Of a stretch of DNA of 64,000 nt, positions 33,381 through 40,593 are shown in pieces (the stretch's first letter is position 1; each line of letters opens with the position of its first letter). The translations under genes and the position numbers were made by a program. Location: positions 1 to 64,000 of the forward strand of contig SVOY01000006.1 in the NCBI GenBank assembly GCA_015066105.1. Direction: 5' to 3'. Origin of the DNA: Oscillospiraceae bacterium (GTDB lineage Bacteria > Bacillota > Clostridia > Oscillospirales > Acutalibacteraceae). The notes under the pieces are model-generated. The model saw only the letters and a list, made by a program, of their open reading frames with translations. It ran no database searches and was not told where the DNA came from.

Positions 33381-34451
33381 ATGGCAAAGAAAAGTGCATC
33401 CTTCCTCGGCGCAAACACTCCGAAGGGCTTTGTTTCATTTTTTGATGAGCTTTATAATCCTTATGACGATACCGATGCATATATAATAAAGGGCGGCCCC
33501 GGCACGGGAAAATCCACATTTATGAAAAGAATTGCCGACGAGTTTGAGAAAAGGGACTTTTATACCGAAAGGGTCTACTGCTCCTCTGACCCGTCAAGCC
33601 TTGACGCCCTTATTGTGCCGCAGAGAAGCTTTTCAATCTGTGACGGCACTGCGCCGCACGTAATGGAGCCCCGCTTTCCCGGAGTGTCGGAGAATATTAT
33701 AAACCTCGGTCAGTTCTGGGACGAAAAAAAGCTGAGGAAAAACAGCGGCGAGATAAAGCGGCTCTTTTTCGAAAACTCCCTTTGTCACCGAAGAAGCTCG
33801 AGGTACCTTGCGGCGGCAGGTCAGGTTGACGCACAAAGCAGAATACTTACGGAAAAATATATAAAGCACGATAAAATTGACAGCTTCTGCTCGAGATTTA
33901 TTCACCGTGAGCTCAGAGGGGATAAGAACAGCACTCCCGGAGAAAAAAAGCGACGCTTTATAAGTGCAATTACCCCTAAGGGTAACCTTATACTTGCCGA
34001 CACGGTGAGAAGCCTCTGCCCGCGGGTGATAGGTATTGATGACAGGCAGGGTGTTGTCTCGTCGCTTATCACAAGCCGTATAGGCGAGGGTGCGGTGAAA
34101 AACGGCCTTGACGTAATTTACTGTCACTGTCCCGTGAAGCCTGAGGAAAGCGAGCATCTGCTGATACCCGAAAGGGGCCTTGCAATTATAAGGGTAAACG
34201 GTGCGGCCGGCGAAATAGCCTCGGACAGAGTTGTACACACGGGCAGATTTATGCATGAGGGCTTTAAGGAAAACCGACTGCTTCTCAGATTCAACGAAAA
34301 AATCAAGCAGGAGCTTATAAACGAGAGCATAGCCTGCCTTAAAAAAGCAAAGTCGGTTCACGATGAGCTTGAGGCACTTTACATTGACGCCATGAATTTT
34401 GACAGCCTTAACGCATACTGCGATGAATTTATAGGTAAACTTTTCACTTGA
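33381..34451 (+). CDS. Duplicated P-loop ATPase-like protein (PRK06851 type)
   Basis: 356 residues from MAKKSASF (ACGGAGG upstream). The protein is an internal duplication. The first half has NTPKGFVSF, a Walker A GGPGTGKST (38-46) and YCSSDPSSLDALIVPQRSFSI. The second half has ITPKGNLIL, a degenerate P-loop position GIDDRQGVVSSL and YCHCPVKPEESEHLLIPERGLAI. The family is widespread in spore-forming Firmicutes and has no established function. It is the first gene of a plus-strand run with the ArsC/Spx-like and TIGR04076-like genes. Confidence 0.75.
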   Translation: MAKKSASFLGANTPKGFVSFFDELYNPYDDTDAYIIKGGPGTGKSTFMKRIADEFEKRDFYTERVYCSSDPSSLDALIVPQRSFSICDGTAPHVMEPRFPGVSENIINLGQFWDEKKLRKNSGEIKRLFFENSLCHRRSSRYLAAAGQVDAQSRILTEKYIKHDKIDSFCSRFIHRELRGDKNSTPGEKKRRFISAITPKGNLILADTVRSLCPRVIGIDDRQGVVSSLITSRIGEGAVKNGLDVIYCHCPVKPEESEHLLIPERGLAIIRVNGAAGEIASDRVVHTGRFMHEGFKENRLLLRFNEKIKQELINESIACLKKAKSVHDELEALYIDAMNFDSLNAYCDEFIGKLFT

Positions 34452-34510
34452 AGAACGGAAGCTCCCGTGATATAATAACGGTAACAAGTTATCAACACGG
34501 GAGTGATTTT

Positions 34511-34861
34511 ATGTTGAAATTCATCTGTTACCCCGGGTGCACCACCTGTCAGAGGGCACAGAAGTACCTTGACGAAAAGGGTGTGAGCTATGAGCTTCGC
34601 AACATCAGGGAGGAAAACCCTGCCTTTGACGAGCTTGAAGAATGGTACAGAGTGAGCGGTCTGCCGTTGAAAAAATTCTTCAACACAAGCGGACTTCTGT
34701 ATAAATCAATGGTGCTTAAGGACAAGCTGCCCGCAATGAGCGAGGAGGAACAGCTGAAGCTGCTTGCAACCGACGGTATGCTCGTTAAAAGACCGCTTCT
34801 TATAGGTGATGATTTTGTGCTTACGGGCTTTCGCGAAAAGGAATGGGCAGAGAAGGTGTGA
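34511..34861 (+). CDS. ArsC/Spx-family thioredoxin-fold protein
   Basis: 116 residues with the CTTC redox motif near the N-terminus (YPGCTTCQRA, Cys 9 and 12) and the family C-terminus KRPLLIGDDFVLTGF. The CxxC matches the Spx/MgsR/YffB side of the family rather than the arsenate reductase triad. It may be a regulator or a glutathione-independent reductase. The start is set at 34511, after GGGAGTG. It lies about 60 bp from the preceding gene and is followed within three bases by the next. Confidence 0.85.
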   Translation: MLKFICYPGCTTCQRAQKYLDEKGVSYELRNIREENPAFDELEEWYRVSGLPLKKFFNTSGLLYKSMVLKDKLPAMSEEEQLKLLATDGMLVKRPLLIGDDFVLTGFREKEWAEKV

Positions 34862-34863
34862 AA

Positions 34864-35169
34864 ATGAAAAGGATTAAAATTACTGTAATGCGTAAGGCAC
34901 GTTACGACGACCTTATTGAAAAGTATGAAAACCCCATTGAGCACGCCTGCGACCTTGAAGAGGGTATGGTGTTTATTGCCGACGGCTGGCAGAGGCCCGA
35001 GGGCTTTTGCCTGAGCGCGTGGGAAACAATTTCACCCTTTGTTATGGCACTTGCTCACGGCGGTGAGGATTTTTATGACGGCTGGATGAAAAACAAAAAA
35101 TCCGCCATGCTCTCCTGCAATGACGGCTTCAGACCGGTAAGCTTTTATATTGAGGTTATAGGAGAATAA
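34864..35169 (+). CDS. TIGR04076-family small protein
   Basis: 101 residues from MKRIKITVM. It matches the TIGR04076 pattern: IKITVMRK...GMVFIADGWQRPEGFCLSAW near the middle and GFRPVSFYIEVI at the end. The domain is a compact beta-rich fold often attached to oxidoreductases; its function is unknown. It starts two bases after the ArsC-like stop codon and is clearly in the same operon. Confidence 0.8.
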   Translation: MKRIKITVMRKARYDDLIEKYENPIEHACDLEEGMVFIADGWQRPEGFCLSAWETISPFVMALAHGGEDFYDGWMKNKKSAMLSCNDGFRPVSFYIEVIGE

Positions 35170-35199
35170 GAGCCACATATTGACAAGCAAGCGACAAAA

Positions 35200-35320
35200 A
35201 TTCTGTGATGGATTTTTTTTCTTTGAAAACAAGAAGCTGAATGACAACGAGTCGGAAAGCCTTGTAAAAAAAGTCTTAACTGAGTTCAAGCCCGCAGAAA
35301 ATAGAATTGCAGCTACCCGT
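35200..35320 (+). pseudogene. Decayed 3' gene remnant before hairpin array 3
   Basis: An open stretch reads DGFFFFENKKLNDNESESL and continues with VKKVLTEFKPAENRIAATRL before merging into the array. It has no start codon with a ribosome binding site, and I do not recognise it. It looks like the end of an accessory gene cut by rearrangement. Confidence 0.3.
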
Positions 35321-35475
35321 TTGCGCGAAGCGCAACATCATTGGGTGTAAGCCCACACCGTTGATGCGAAGCATCACATCATTTGTGCAAAGCACAACAT
35401 TGTTCATTTGTGTCCGCAAGCGGACAATGATGTATTCGCTACGCTCATAATGATGTTGTGTCCTGTGGACATAAA
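35321..35475 (-). repeat. Variable hairpin array 3
   Basis: Read on the minus strand it starts right after the terminator at 35509-35480. Hairpins include TGTCC-ACA-GGACA, TGTCCGCTTGCGGACA, TTGTGCTTTGCACAA, TGATGCTTCGCATCA, TGTGGGCTTACACCCA and TTGCGCTTCGCGCAA. The linkers are CATCAT-type in the first half and ATGATG-type in the second, so the array is again mirror-symmetric in its linkers. The linker sequence differs from arrays 1 and 4 (no TATA part). It lies downstream of the displaced tRNA-Arg 3' half, i.e. originally downstream of the intact tRNA gene. Confidence 0.8.
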
Positions 35476-35479
35476 TGAA

Positions 35480-35509
35480 AAAATCCAAGTCGAAAGACTT
35501 GGATTTTTT
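35480..35509 (-). terminator. Original tRNA-Arg terminator, displaced by the island
   Basis: AAATCCAAGT/ACTTGGATTT stem with T-tract on the minus strand, immediately after the tRNA 3' half in the repeat at 35504-35552. Confidence 0.75.
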
Positions 35510-35552
35510 GGCACCCCCTGCGGGAATCGAACCCACAACTAACCCTTAGGAG
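35504..35552 (-). other. attachment-site repeat (displaced tRNA-Arg 3' half)
   Basis: 49 bases identical to 38402-38450. It covers the 3' half of tRNA-Arg from the anticodon region to CCA plus a few terminator bases. The true tRNA remains complete at the other end, so this is the copy pushed away by integration. Confidence 0.88.
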
Positions 35553-35734
35553 TTTGCCCGAAAGGGTGTTATTATGTTCACTTTTCGTCACTTAAAAAAC
35601 CTCATAAACCCTTATTTTACTAGGGTTAGCGAGTGTTAACAGAGTCATTCTTGGTTTTTCTGATAATTAGCAGAATATTAGCGAGTGGGCGACAAACAGG
35701 TGAATGATAAATTATTGTCGCTCGCCTGTATTAT

Positions 35735-36454
35735 TCACTTTTTTGATTTTTTTATAATAGCTGATAAAATATCTCGAACGCCTACTTCATATTCATTAAA
35801 ATCGGCTATGTTGGATTCTTTTAACCACAATTGGCCCTCGCCAATATTTCCTCTGTGTTGACCAGCCGAATAATATTTATTATTCGTTACTTCATCACTA
35901 GAAAGAACCCAATATCTAATCTTATCTCTCCATACGGCAATCCATACAAATACATCGCAACAAGCAGGTTTTATTTGTTGGAAATTCATATCAAAACCTG
36001 ATGTGGAATCACTGGAAAGAGCTTTCAAAATTAGTGAATCTCCGCTTTTTCTTTTAACGGCACGTGAAGCTTTTACCTCTATCTTTATACCTTCATACCA
36101 AAAATCATATTCACCAGAATATGATGAATCTAAAAGAGTAGAAGGCGTTTTCAATTCAGGAACAACCTCATTAAGATGTCTTTGAGCCCATGTTTCACCG
36201 AAGGTTCTAGGTGCAGTTATTTCAAAAACATAAAGATACTTGTTTCTTTCTATATATGATGTACGAATGTTTAAATATTCACTTAAGGATATTGTCTTCG
36301 TTGCAATTAAGTGACTTATTACATATTCGAATTTATTGAATGGATATACTGAATATAAATCATCTAAACACTCATCTGCCAAATCGATGCTTCCATTTGT
36401 TTTTTCTTTCATCTGTGATATTTTGATTTTCAAATCGTCAATTAAACGTTCCAT
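35735..36454 (-). CDS. Probable type II restriction endonuclease (PD-(D/E)XK)
   Basis: 239 residues. The segment SGEYDFWYEGIKIEVKASRA contains Asp117 and the E126-V-K128 pair, the D...ExK arrangement of PD-(D/E)XK nucleases. The protein has no membrane segment and no similarity I can name beyond this. Its gene overlaps the end of the methyltransferase gene by 17 bp and is transcribed after it, which lets the host become methylated before cutting begins. The recognition sequence cannot be read from the sequence. Confidence 0.7.
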   Translation of the reverse strand: MERLIDDLKIKISQMKEKTNGSIDLADECLDDLYSVYPFNKFEYVISHLIATKTISLSEYLNIRTSYIERNKYLYVFEITAPRTFGETWAQRHLNEVVPELKTPSTLLDSSYSGEYDFWYEGIKIEVKASRAVKRKSGDSLILKALSSDSTSGFDMNFQQIKPACCDVFVWIAVWRDKIRYWVLSSDEVTNNKYYSAGQHRGNIGEGQLWLKESNIADFNEYEVGVRDILSAIIKKSKK

Positions 36455-38165
36455 TTAATTTCTCCTTAATGTGTTTTCTTTGAGTTTTATTTATTTCAAA
36501 TATGTCGTATATTATATCTTGAACATTGCTATGGCCAGAATAATCACCTGCTATGATTCTATCCACATAAAAAGATATTTCTTCATTTTTTTCAGATGAA
36601 ATTTTAGCAAAAGGAAGCTCAAGCAAATTCCCTTTGAGTATTTTTATTTCTGAAAACAAAACCAAATATAAGTATTGGTAAAGTTCAGAATTCAAAAAAG
36701 CCATTACGGTTTTAATCGACATATTAGGTATTTTAGGAATTAGAATGTTGGCACTATTTAAAAACAAAGATTGATTATTATCATATGCAAACACTAACTT
36801 ATTTGATATAAATTTGTATACTAGTTTTTCTTCTGCTCTATAAATTTCTTCTTTCGCTACTTGCTGAAACTCATTCCTATTATATTCAATGTGTTTTACA
36901 GGTTTTTTTAAAACATATGGCAAAATTTCTTTTCCAGTATAGATTGCTTCACTCGTTTTGCTGTTTTCAATCAATAATTTTTCTTTGTTATTACCAGTAA
37001 CAACACCCAATGCCCATATACTGTTTTTTAGTGTGTATGCGCCTTTTTGTTTTACTTGGCTTATTATTTCAGAGTCTGTGTCGTCTTGAAAATTAAAAAC
37101 CCGGTTTTCTGTGTTATAAAAATTTTTTCGATCAATGCAAAATAAACTTTCAGCTGAATAAATGTTTATTTTTTCTGTTGGATTGTTTTTTGATGCTTCT
37201 ATATCTATATATTTGGTAGTTACTCCTGAAAACATTCCAGTATACAGAGTTATCGAATCTAAGCTACCATGTGACAATATAAACTCTCTTATATCTCTAT
37301 GTGCTTTAACATTCAATATTGATTCAGGAAAAAGGAATCTAATACATCCTTTTTCTTTCAATAAACCAAAAGCTTTTACATAAAAACACGAAAAAGACTC
37401 TTTCGATGTTATTTCAAAAATTGAATTGTTTACACAAACGGCCCCCCATGGTGGATTTGTTATAATATATTCGAATTGTTCATGGAAAATTGGTATATTC
37501 ATATTGAATATATCGTCTTGTAAAAAATCACCGCAATAAATTTGAGGAATAAAAACCTCTTCACTATACTTAAGCAATAAATTGATTTTACATATAAAAA
37601 CAGCTAAAAAATCATTATCCATACCATATATTTGGCTTGGATTGCCTTGAGCTGATAACAAAAACGAACCACTTCCACAACAAGGATCTAAAAGTTTTTG
37701 TTCATTTTCAAGAAAAACGCAAGACATCATATTTTGAACAACTTTTTTTGGAGTATAATATGAGCCTTTTTGGTTTTTTTCACCTTCTAAAGACAAGCTT
37801 TGATAAACAACTCCCAGTAGATCTCTCTCGTCTGTTGGAATCTGTATGTTGTATAAAAAATCGTCAATTTTATATTCGTATTCAGAAAGGACTTTTTGCA
37901 CGTGAGGTAATTGATATATATTAGCTTGAATTAATTGCTTTACCGCAATTGTATACAATGCCGAATAAGTATCAATTCCATTATTAAAAATAGCATTAAC
38001 AATATCAGTTATTATTTGTATGTTTTTTCGATTTTCGATATATTCCAAAGGAAAAAAATGCTTTTGTGACATTTGTTTGTTTGCTCGCTTTGTAAGCTTT
38101 TTAGAAATATCCACGTGCAATCTTTCCCAATTTCTTGCAGTAGCAATAGAAACATTTGCGTTCAT
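36438..38165 (-). CDS. N6-adenine DNA methyltransferase (type II R-M)
   Basis: 575 residues. The N-terminal 45 residues look like a DNA-binding helix-turn-helix (SIATARNWERLH). YYTP (136-139), SAM motif I DPCCGSGSF (160-168), the acidic GMDND (181-185) and the catalytic NPPW (237-240) follow. The C-terminal 300 residues resemble a target-recognition domain of TaqI/Eco57I-like gamma-class enzymes. It methylates adenine and protects DNA from the nuclease encoded next. The coding sequence is far more AT-rich than the core genes. AGGTG precedes the ATG, and a promoter is at 38196-38224. Confidence 0.9.
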   Translation of the reverse strand: MNANVSIATARNWERLHVDISKKLTKRANKQMSQKHFFPLEYIENRKNIQIITDIVNAIFNNGIDTYSALYTIAVKQLIQANIYQLPHVQKVLSEYEYKIDDFLYNIQIPTDERDLLGVVYQSLSLEGEKNQKGSYYTPKKVVQNMMSCVFLENEQKLLDPCCGSGSFLLSAQGNPSQIYGMDNDFLAVFICKINLLLKYSEEVFIPQIYCGDFLQDDIFNMNIPIFHEQFEYIITNPPWGAVCVNNSIFEITSKESFSCFYVKAFGLLKEKGCIRFLFPESILNVKAHRDIREFILSHGSLDSITLYTGMFSGVTTKYIDIEASKNNPTEKINIYSAESLFCIDRKNFYNTENRVFNFQDDTDSEIISQVKQKGAYTLKNSIWALGVVTGNNKEKLLIENSKTSEAIYTGKEILPYVLKKPVKHIEYNRNEFQQVAKEEIYRAEEKLVYKFISNKLVFAYDNNQSLFLNSANILIPKIPNMSIKTVMAFLNSELYQYLYLVLFSEIKILKGNLLELPFAKISSEKNEEISFYVDRIIAGDYSGHSNVQDIIYDIFEINKTQRKHIKEKLNGTFN

Positions 38166-38195
38166 TTTTTCACCTCACATTACCTATTTATCTGT

Positions 38196-38224
38196 ATTAT
38201 ATCATAATATGTTATAATCTTCAA
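38196..38224 (-). promoter_or_regulatory. Promoter of the R-M operon
   Basis: On the minus strand TTGAAG (38224-38219), 17-bp spacer, TATAAT (38201-38196). Confidence 0.7.
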
Positions 38225-38330
38225 GCAAATATAAAATCATTATCAAAACATATCACACAAGTACAGTTCGTCATTTTATTAGCAGAGTATATTTTTTAGC
38301 TTGTTCCAAGAAAATAAAAGAGCCGGAAAA

Positions 38331-38374
38331 ATCAATGCGAAGCATTGCATATCACCAAGCCTGTCGACTTGGAT
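38331..38374 (-). repeat. Miniature hairpin array (two hairpins)
   Basis: On the minus strand, right after the tRNA-Arg terminator, CCAAGTCGACAGGCTTGG is followed by linker TGATATGC and the hairpin AATGCTTCGCATT. This is the left-end hairpin and right-half linker of arrays 1 and 4 with everything between missing. It sits inside the R-M island, so it arrived with it. Confidence 0.75.
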
Positions 38375-38376
38375 AG

Positions 38377-38406
38377 AAAAAGACGAAGCAGTTGCTTCGT
38401 CTTTTT
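38377..38406 (-). terminator. tRNA-Arg terminator
   Basis: AAAGACGAAGCA/TGCTTCGTCTTT stem with T-tract on the minus strand directly after the CCA end. Confidence 0.8.
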
Positions 38407-38450
38407 TGGCACCCCCTGCGGGAATCGAACCCACAACTAACCCTTAGGAG
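38402..38450 (-). other. attachment-site repeat inside tRNA-Arg
   Basis: 49 bases identical to 35504-35552. The repeats diverge exactly in the anticodon stem (GGAGGGG here, GGAGTTT there), placing the crossover in the 3' half of the tRNA. Confidence 0.88.
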
Positions 38451-38481
38451 GGGTTTATTATATCCATTTAACTAAGGAGGC
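38407..38481 (-). tRNA. tRNA-Arg(CCU)
   Basis: 75 nt with encoded CCA. The anticodon stem AACCC/GGGUU encloses loop CUCCUAA, giving anticodon CCU. The acceptor GCCUCCU pairs with AGGGGGU allowing G-U pairs, and the T-loop is UUCGAUU. A consensus promoter lies at 38502-38530. The 3' half is also repeated at 35504-35552, so this gene is the integration site of the R-M island. Confidence 0.93.
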
Positions 38482-38501
38482 GTATTGATTTTTGCTTACA
38501 T

Positions 38502-38530
38502 ATTTTATCATCCTTTTTTGCACTTGTCAA
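38502..38530 (-). promoter_or_regulatory. Promoter of tRNA-Arg
   Basis: Minus strand: TTGACA (38530-38525), 17 bp, TAAAAT (38507-38502), about 20 bp upstream of the mature tRNA 5' end. Confidence 0.75.
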
Positions 38531-38631
38531 CTCGTTTTAGTCCATATAATTCCTTATACATTATAATATTATTAAAATTTTTACATATTTTATGCCGTAT
38601 TGCAACAGTTTGCAGAGCCGATATATTGACT

Positions 38632-38889
38632 TTGACATTTATAAATGTTAAAATTTATTCTATGTGTAATTTACAATAGGGCATTGTGCGATGCTTTGCG
38701 CCCGGGATAAAATACACAAATAAAATGAGAGGTTGTGAAGCCTATAAGTCCTGAAAACTGCAGAGAAAATGAAAGAAAGCATTCCGGAGACAGAAAACAT
38801 TATTTAAAAATTTTATTCAACTGAATCAGTTTAACTGTTTATATATTATCAAATCATAAACTATCCGCAATACGGAGGAAAAAACAAAA
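38632..38889 (+). promoter_or_regulatory. Promoter and long leader of the acyl-CoA synthetase operon
   Basis: TTGACA at 38632 and TATTCT at 38656 (18-bp spacing) give a leader of about 220 nt. It contains a GC-rich hairpin GGGC...GCGCCC at 38680-38704, a nine-codon ORF (ATGAGAGGTTGT...TGA) without a good ribosome binding site, and an AT-rich stretch. No known riboswitch is recognised. Confidence 0.4.
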
Positions 38890-40593
38890 ATGAAATTACC
38901 TAAGATAGATATGACACCGGTTAAGGGTACGCCTTATCCTCAGACCACAATGTTCGGTGTTATTGCCGAAAGCGCAAAAAGAACACCCAACGCTCCTGCC
39001 CTCGACTTTATGGGCAAAATCACTACATATTCACAGTTTGTTGAAAAAATCGAGCTCGTTGCCGGCGCATTCCTCAGCTACGGCATCAAGGAGGGCGACA
39101 AGGTAACAATCTGTATGCCCAACACACCTCAGGGCGTCATCTGCCTTTATGCACTCAACCGTATCGGGGCGGTAGCCAACATGGTGCACCCCCTTTCATC
39201 AAAAAAGAACATCACCTTTTACCTTGATTATTCGCAAAGCAAGATGATTCTTACCCTTGACCAGTTTTACGAAAAGGTCAAGGCTGCCGTTAACGAGAGC
39301 GAGGGCAATGCCGATATTCTCGTTGCGAGAATTCAGGACGAGCTTCCTGCTGTAAAGGCGATTGCCTATAAGTACCTTAAAAACAGGGAAAACCTTAAAT
39401 ACCCCACAGACAGAAAAAAGGACCTTGTGTGGACAGAGTTTATCAGAACGGGAAAGGGCGTAAAGCTCCCCGAGGTAAAGTTTGATATGAACAAGGGCGC
39501 CGCCATCCTTTATTCGGGAGGCACAAGCGGCACTCCCAAGGGCATCCTTCTTTCGGATTACAACTTCAACGCCCTCGGTGTGCAGATTTCTGAAATTGCA
39601 GGCTGCAGACTTGACTACGGCTGCAAGTTCCTTTCCGTTATGCCTATTTTCCACGGCTTCGGTCTGGGTATCGGTATCCACACCGTGCTTCAGAACAGTG
39701 CAATGTGCATCCTTATTCCTCAGTTTACAAAGGAAACCTACGCAAAGGCCGTTATCAAGAACAAGCCTAACTTCATTGCAGGCGTTCCCACTCTCTATGA
39801 GGCACTTTTGAAGGTTGACCTTTTTGAGGGCAAGGACCTTTCCTTCCTCATAGGCGTATTCAGCGGCGGCGACTCCTTGAGCCCCGAGCTTAAAAAGAGA
39901 GCAGACAAGTTCTTTAAGGAGCACAACGCTCCCGTGCAAATCCGTGAGGGCTACGGCCTTACGGAGTGCGTTACCGCATCCTGCGTAACCCCCGTTGACA
40001 GAGCAAAGGAGGGCAGCATCGGTCTTCCCCTTCGCGATATGGAATACAGGGTTGTTGAGCCGGGCACCTTCAACGAGGCGAAGCGCGGCGAAATGGGCGA
40101 AATCATTATTTCGGGCCCCACTCTTATGCTCGGCTATATTGATGCACCTGAGGAAAATGCAAAAACTCTCCGCACCGACGATAACGGAACAACCTGGATG
40201 TTCTCGGGCGATATGGGTTATATGGACGAGGAGGGCTTTGTATACTTCAAGCAGAGAATCAAGCGCCTCATCGTTACAAGCGGCTACAATGTTTATCCCA
40301 CCCACGTTGAAAATATTCTTGACAAGCATCCGTCAGTTGATTACAGCTGTGTAATCGGCGTTAAGGACAGCTACAAAATGCAGAGAGTAAGGGCCTACAT
40401 TGTGCTCAAAAAGGGCGAAGAGGCAAGTGAGGAAACCAAGAAGAAAATCCTTGAATACAGCAAGGAATATCTTGATGTTTTTGAAAGACCCAAGGAGATT
40501 ATCTTCAAGGATGAGCTTCCCAAGACCCTTGTCGGTAAGGTTGCTTACCGCCTGCTTGAGGAAGAGGCGAAAAAGGAGGTTGCTGCACAGTGA
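38890..40593 (+). CDS. AMP-forming acyl-CoA synthetase/ligase
   Basis: 567 residues of the ANL superfamily. The P-loop-like A3 motif is YSGGTSGTPKG (about 198-208), the A5 motif is EGYGLTECVT, the A7/A8 region is SGDMGYMDEEGFVYFKQRIKR, and the conserved Lys near the C-terminus is in LPKTLVGKVAYR. It adenylates a carboxylate, most likely a fatty acid, and transfers it to CoA. The gene shares GTGA with the next gene, a PlsC-like acyltransferase, so the pair probably incorporates free fatty acids into lipid. AACGGAGG-type site present. The long frame on the minus strand (39199-40329) is a shadow. Confidence 0.9.
   Translation: MKLPKIDMTPVKGTPYPQTTMFGVIAESAKRTPNAPALDFMGKITTYSQFVEKIELVAGAFLSYGIKEGDKVTICMPNTPQGVICLYALNRIGAVANMVHPLSSKKNITFYLDYSQSKMILTLDQFYEKVKAAVNESEGNADILVARIQDELPAVKAIAYKYLKNRENLKYPTDRKKDLVWTEFIRTGKGVKLPEVKFDMNKGAAILYSGGTSGTPKGILLSDYNFNALGVQISEIAGCRLDYGCKFLSVMPIFHGFGLGIGIHTVLQNSAMCILIPQFTKETYAKAVIKNKPNFIAGVPTLYEALLKVDLFEGKDLSFLIGVFSGGDSLSPELKKRADKFFKEHNAPVQIREGYGLTECVTASCVTPVDRAKEGSIGLPLRDMEYRVVEPGTFNEAKRGEMGEIIISGPTLMLGYIDAPEENAKTLRTDDNGTTWMFSGDMGYMDEEGFVYFKQRIKRLIVTSGYNVYPTHVENILDKHPSVDYSCVIGVKDSYKMQRVRAYIVLKKGEEASEETKKKILEYSKEYLDVFERPKEIIFKDELPKTLVGKVAYRLLEEEAKKEVAAQ

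Larger units (their letters stand above)
35504..38450. mobile_element. Integrated restriction-modification island at tRNA-Arg(CCU)
   Basis: A 2.9-kb low-GC segment lies between 49-bp direct repeats of the tRNA-Arg 3' half, the classical outcome of tyrosine-recombinase integration. Inside are a methyltransferase and a nuclease gene, a terminator and a miniature hairpin array, and no integrase. The non-coding 35553-35734 holds two TAGCGAGTG motifs that could be recombinase arm sites. It is either a satellite element mobilised in trans or an element that lost its integrase. Confidence 0.75.

Noticed and set aside
33633-34487. Minus-strand open frame (284 codons)
   Set aside because: Antisense to the duplicated ATPase; no start signal or domain.
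35553-35734. Integrase gene in the R-M island
   Set aside because: The stretch is only 180 bp and has no open frame with recombinase motifs.
38680-38880. Known riboswitch in the acyl-CoA synthetase leader
   Set aside because: No conserved core of a class I can recognise.
39199-40329. Long minus-strand open frame (376 codons)
   Set aside because: It lies opposite the acyl-CoA synthetase, whose motifs are complete; codon structure marks it as a shadow.
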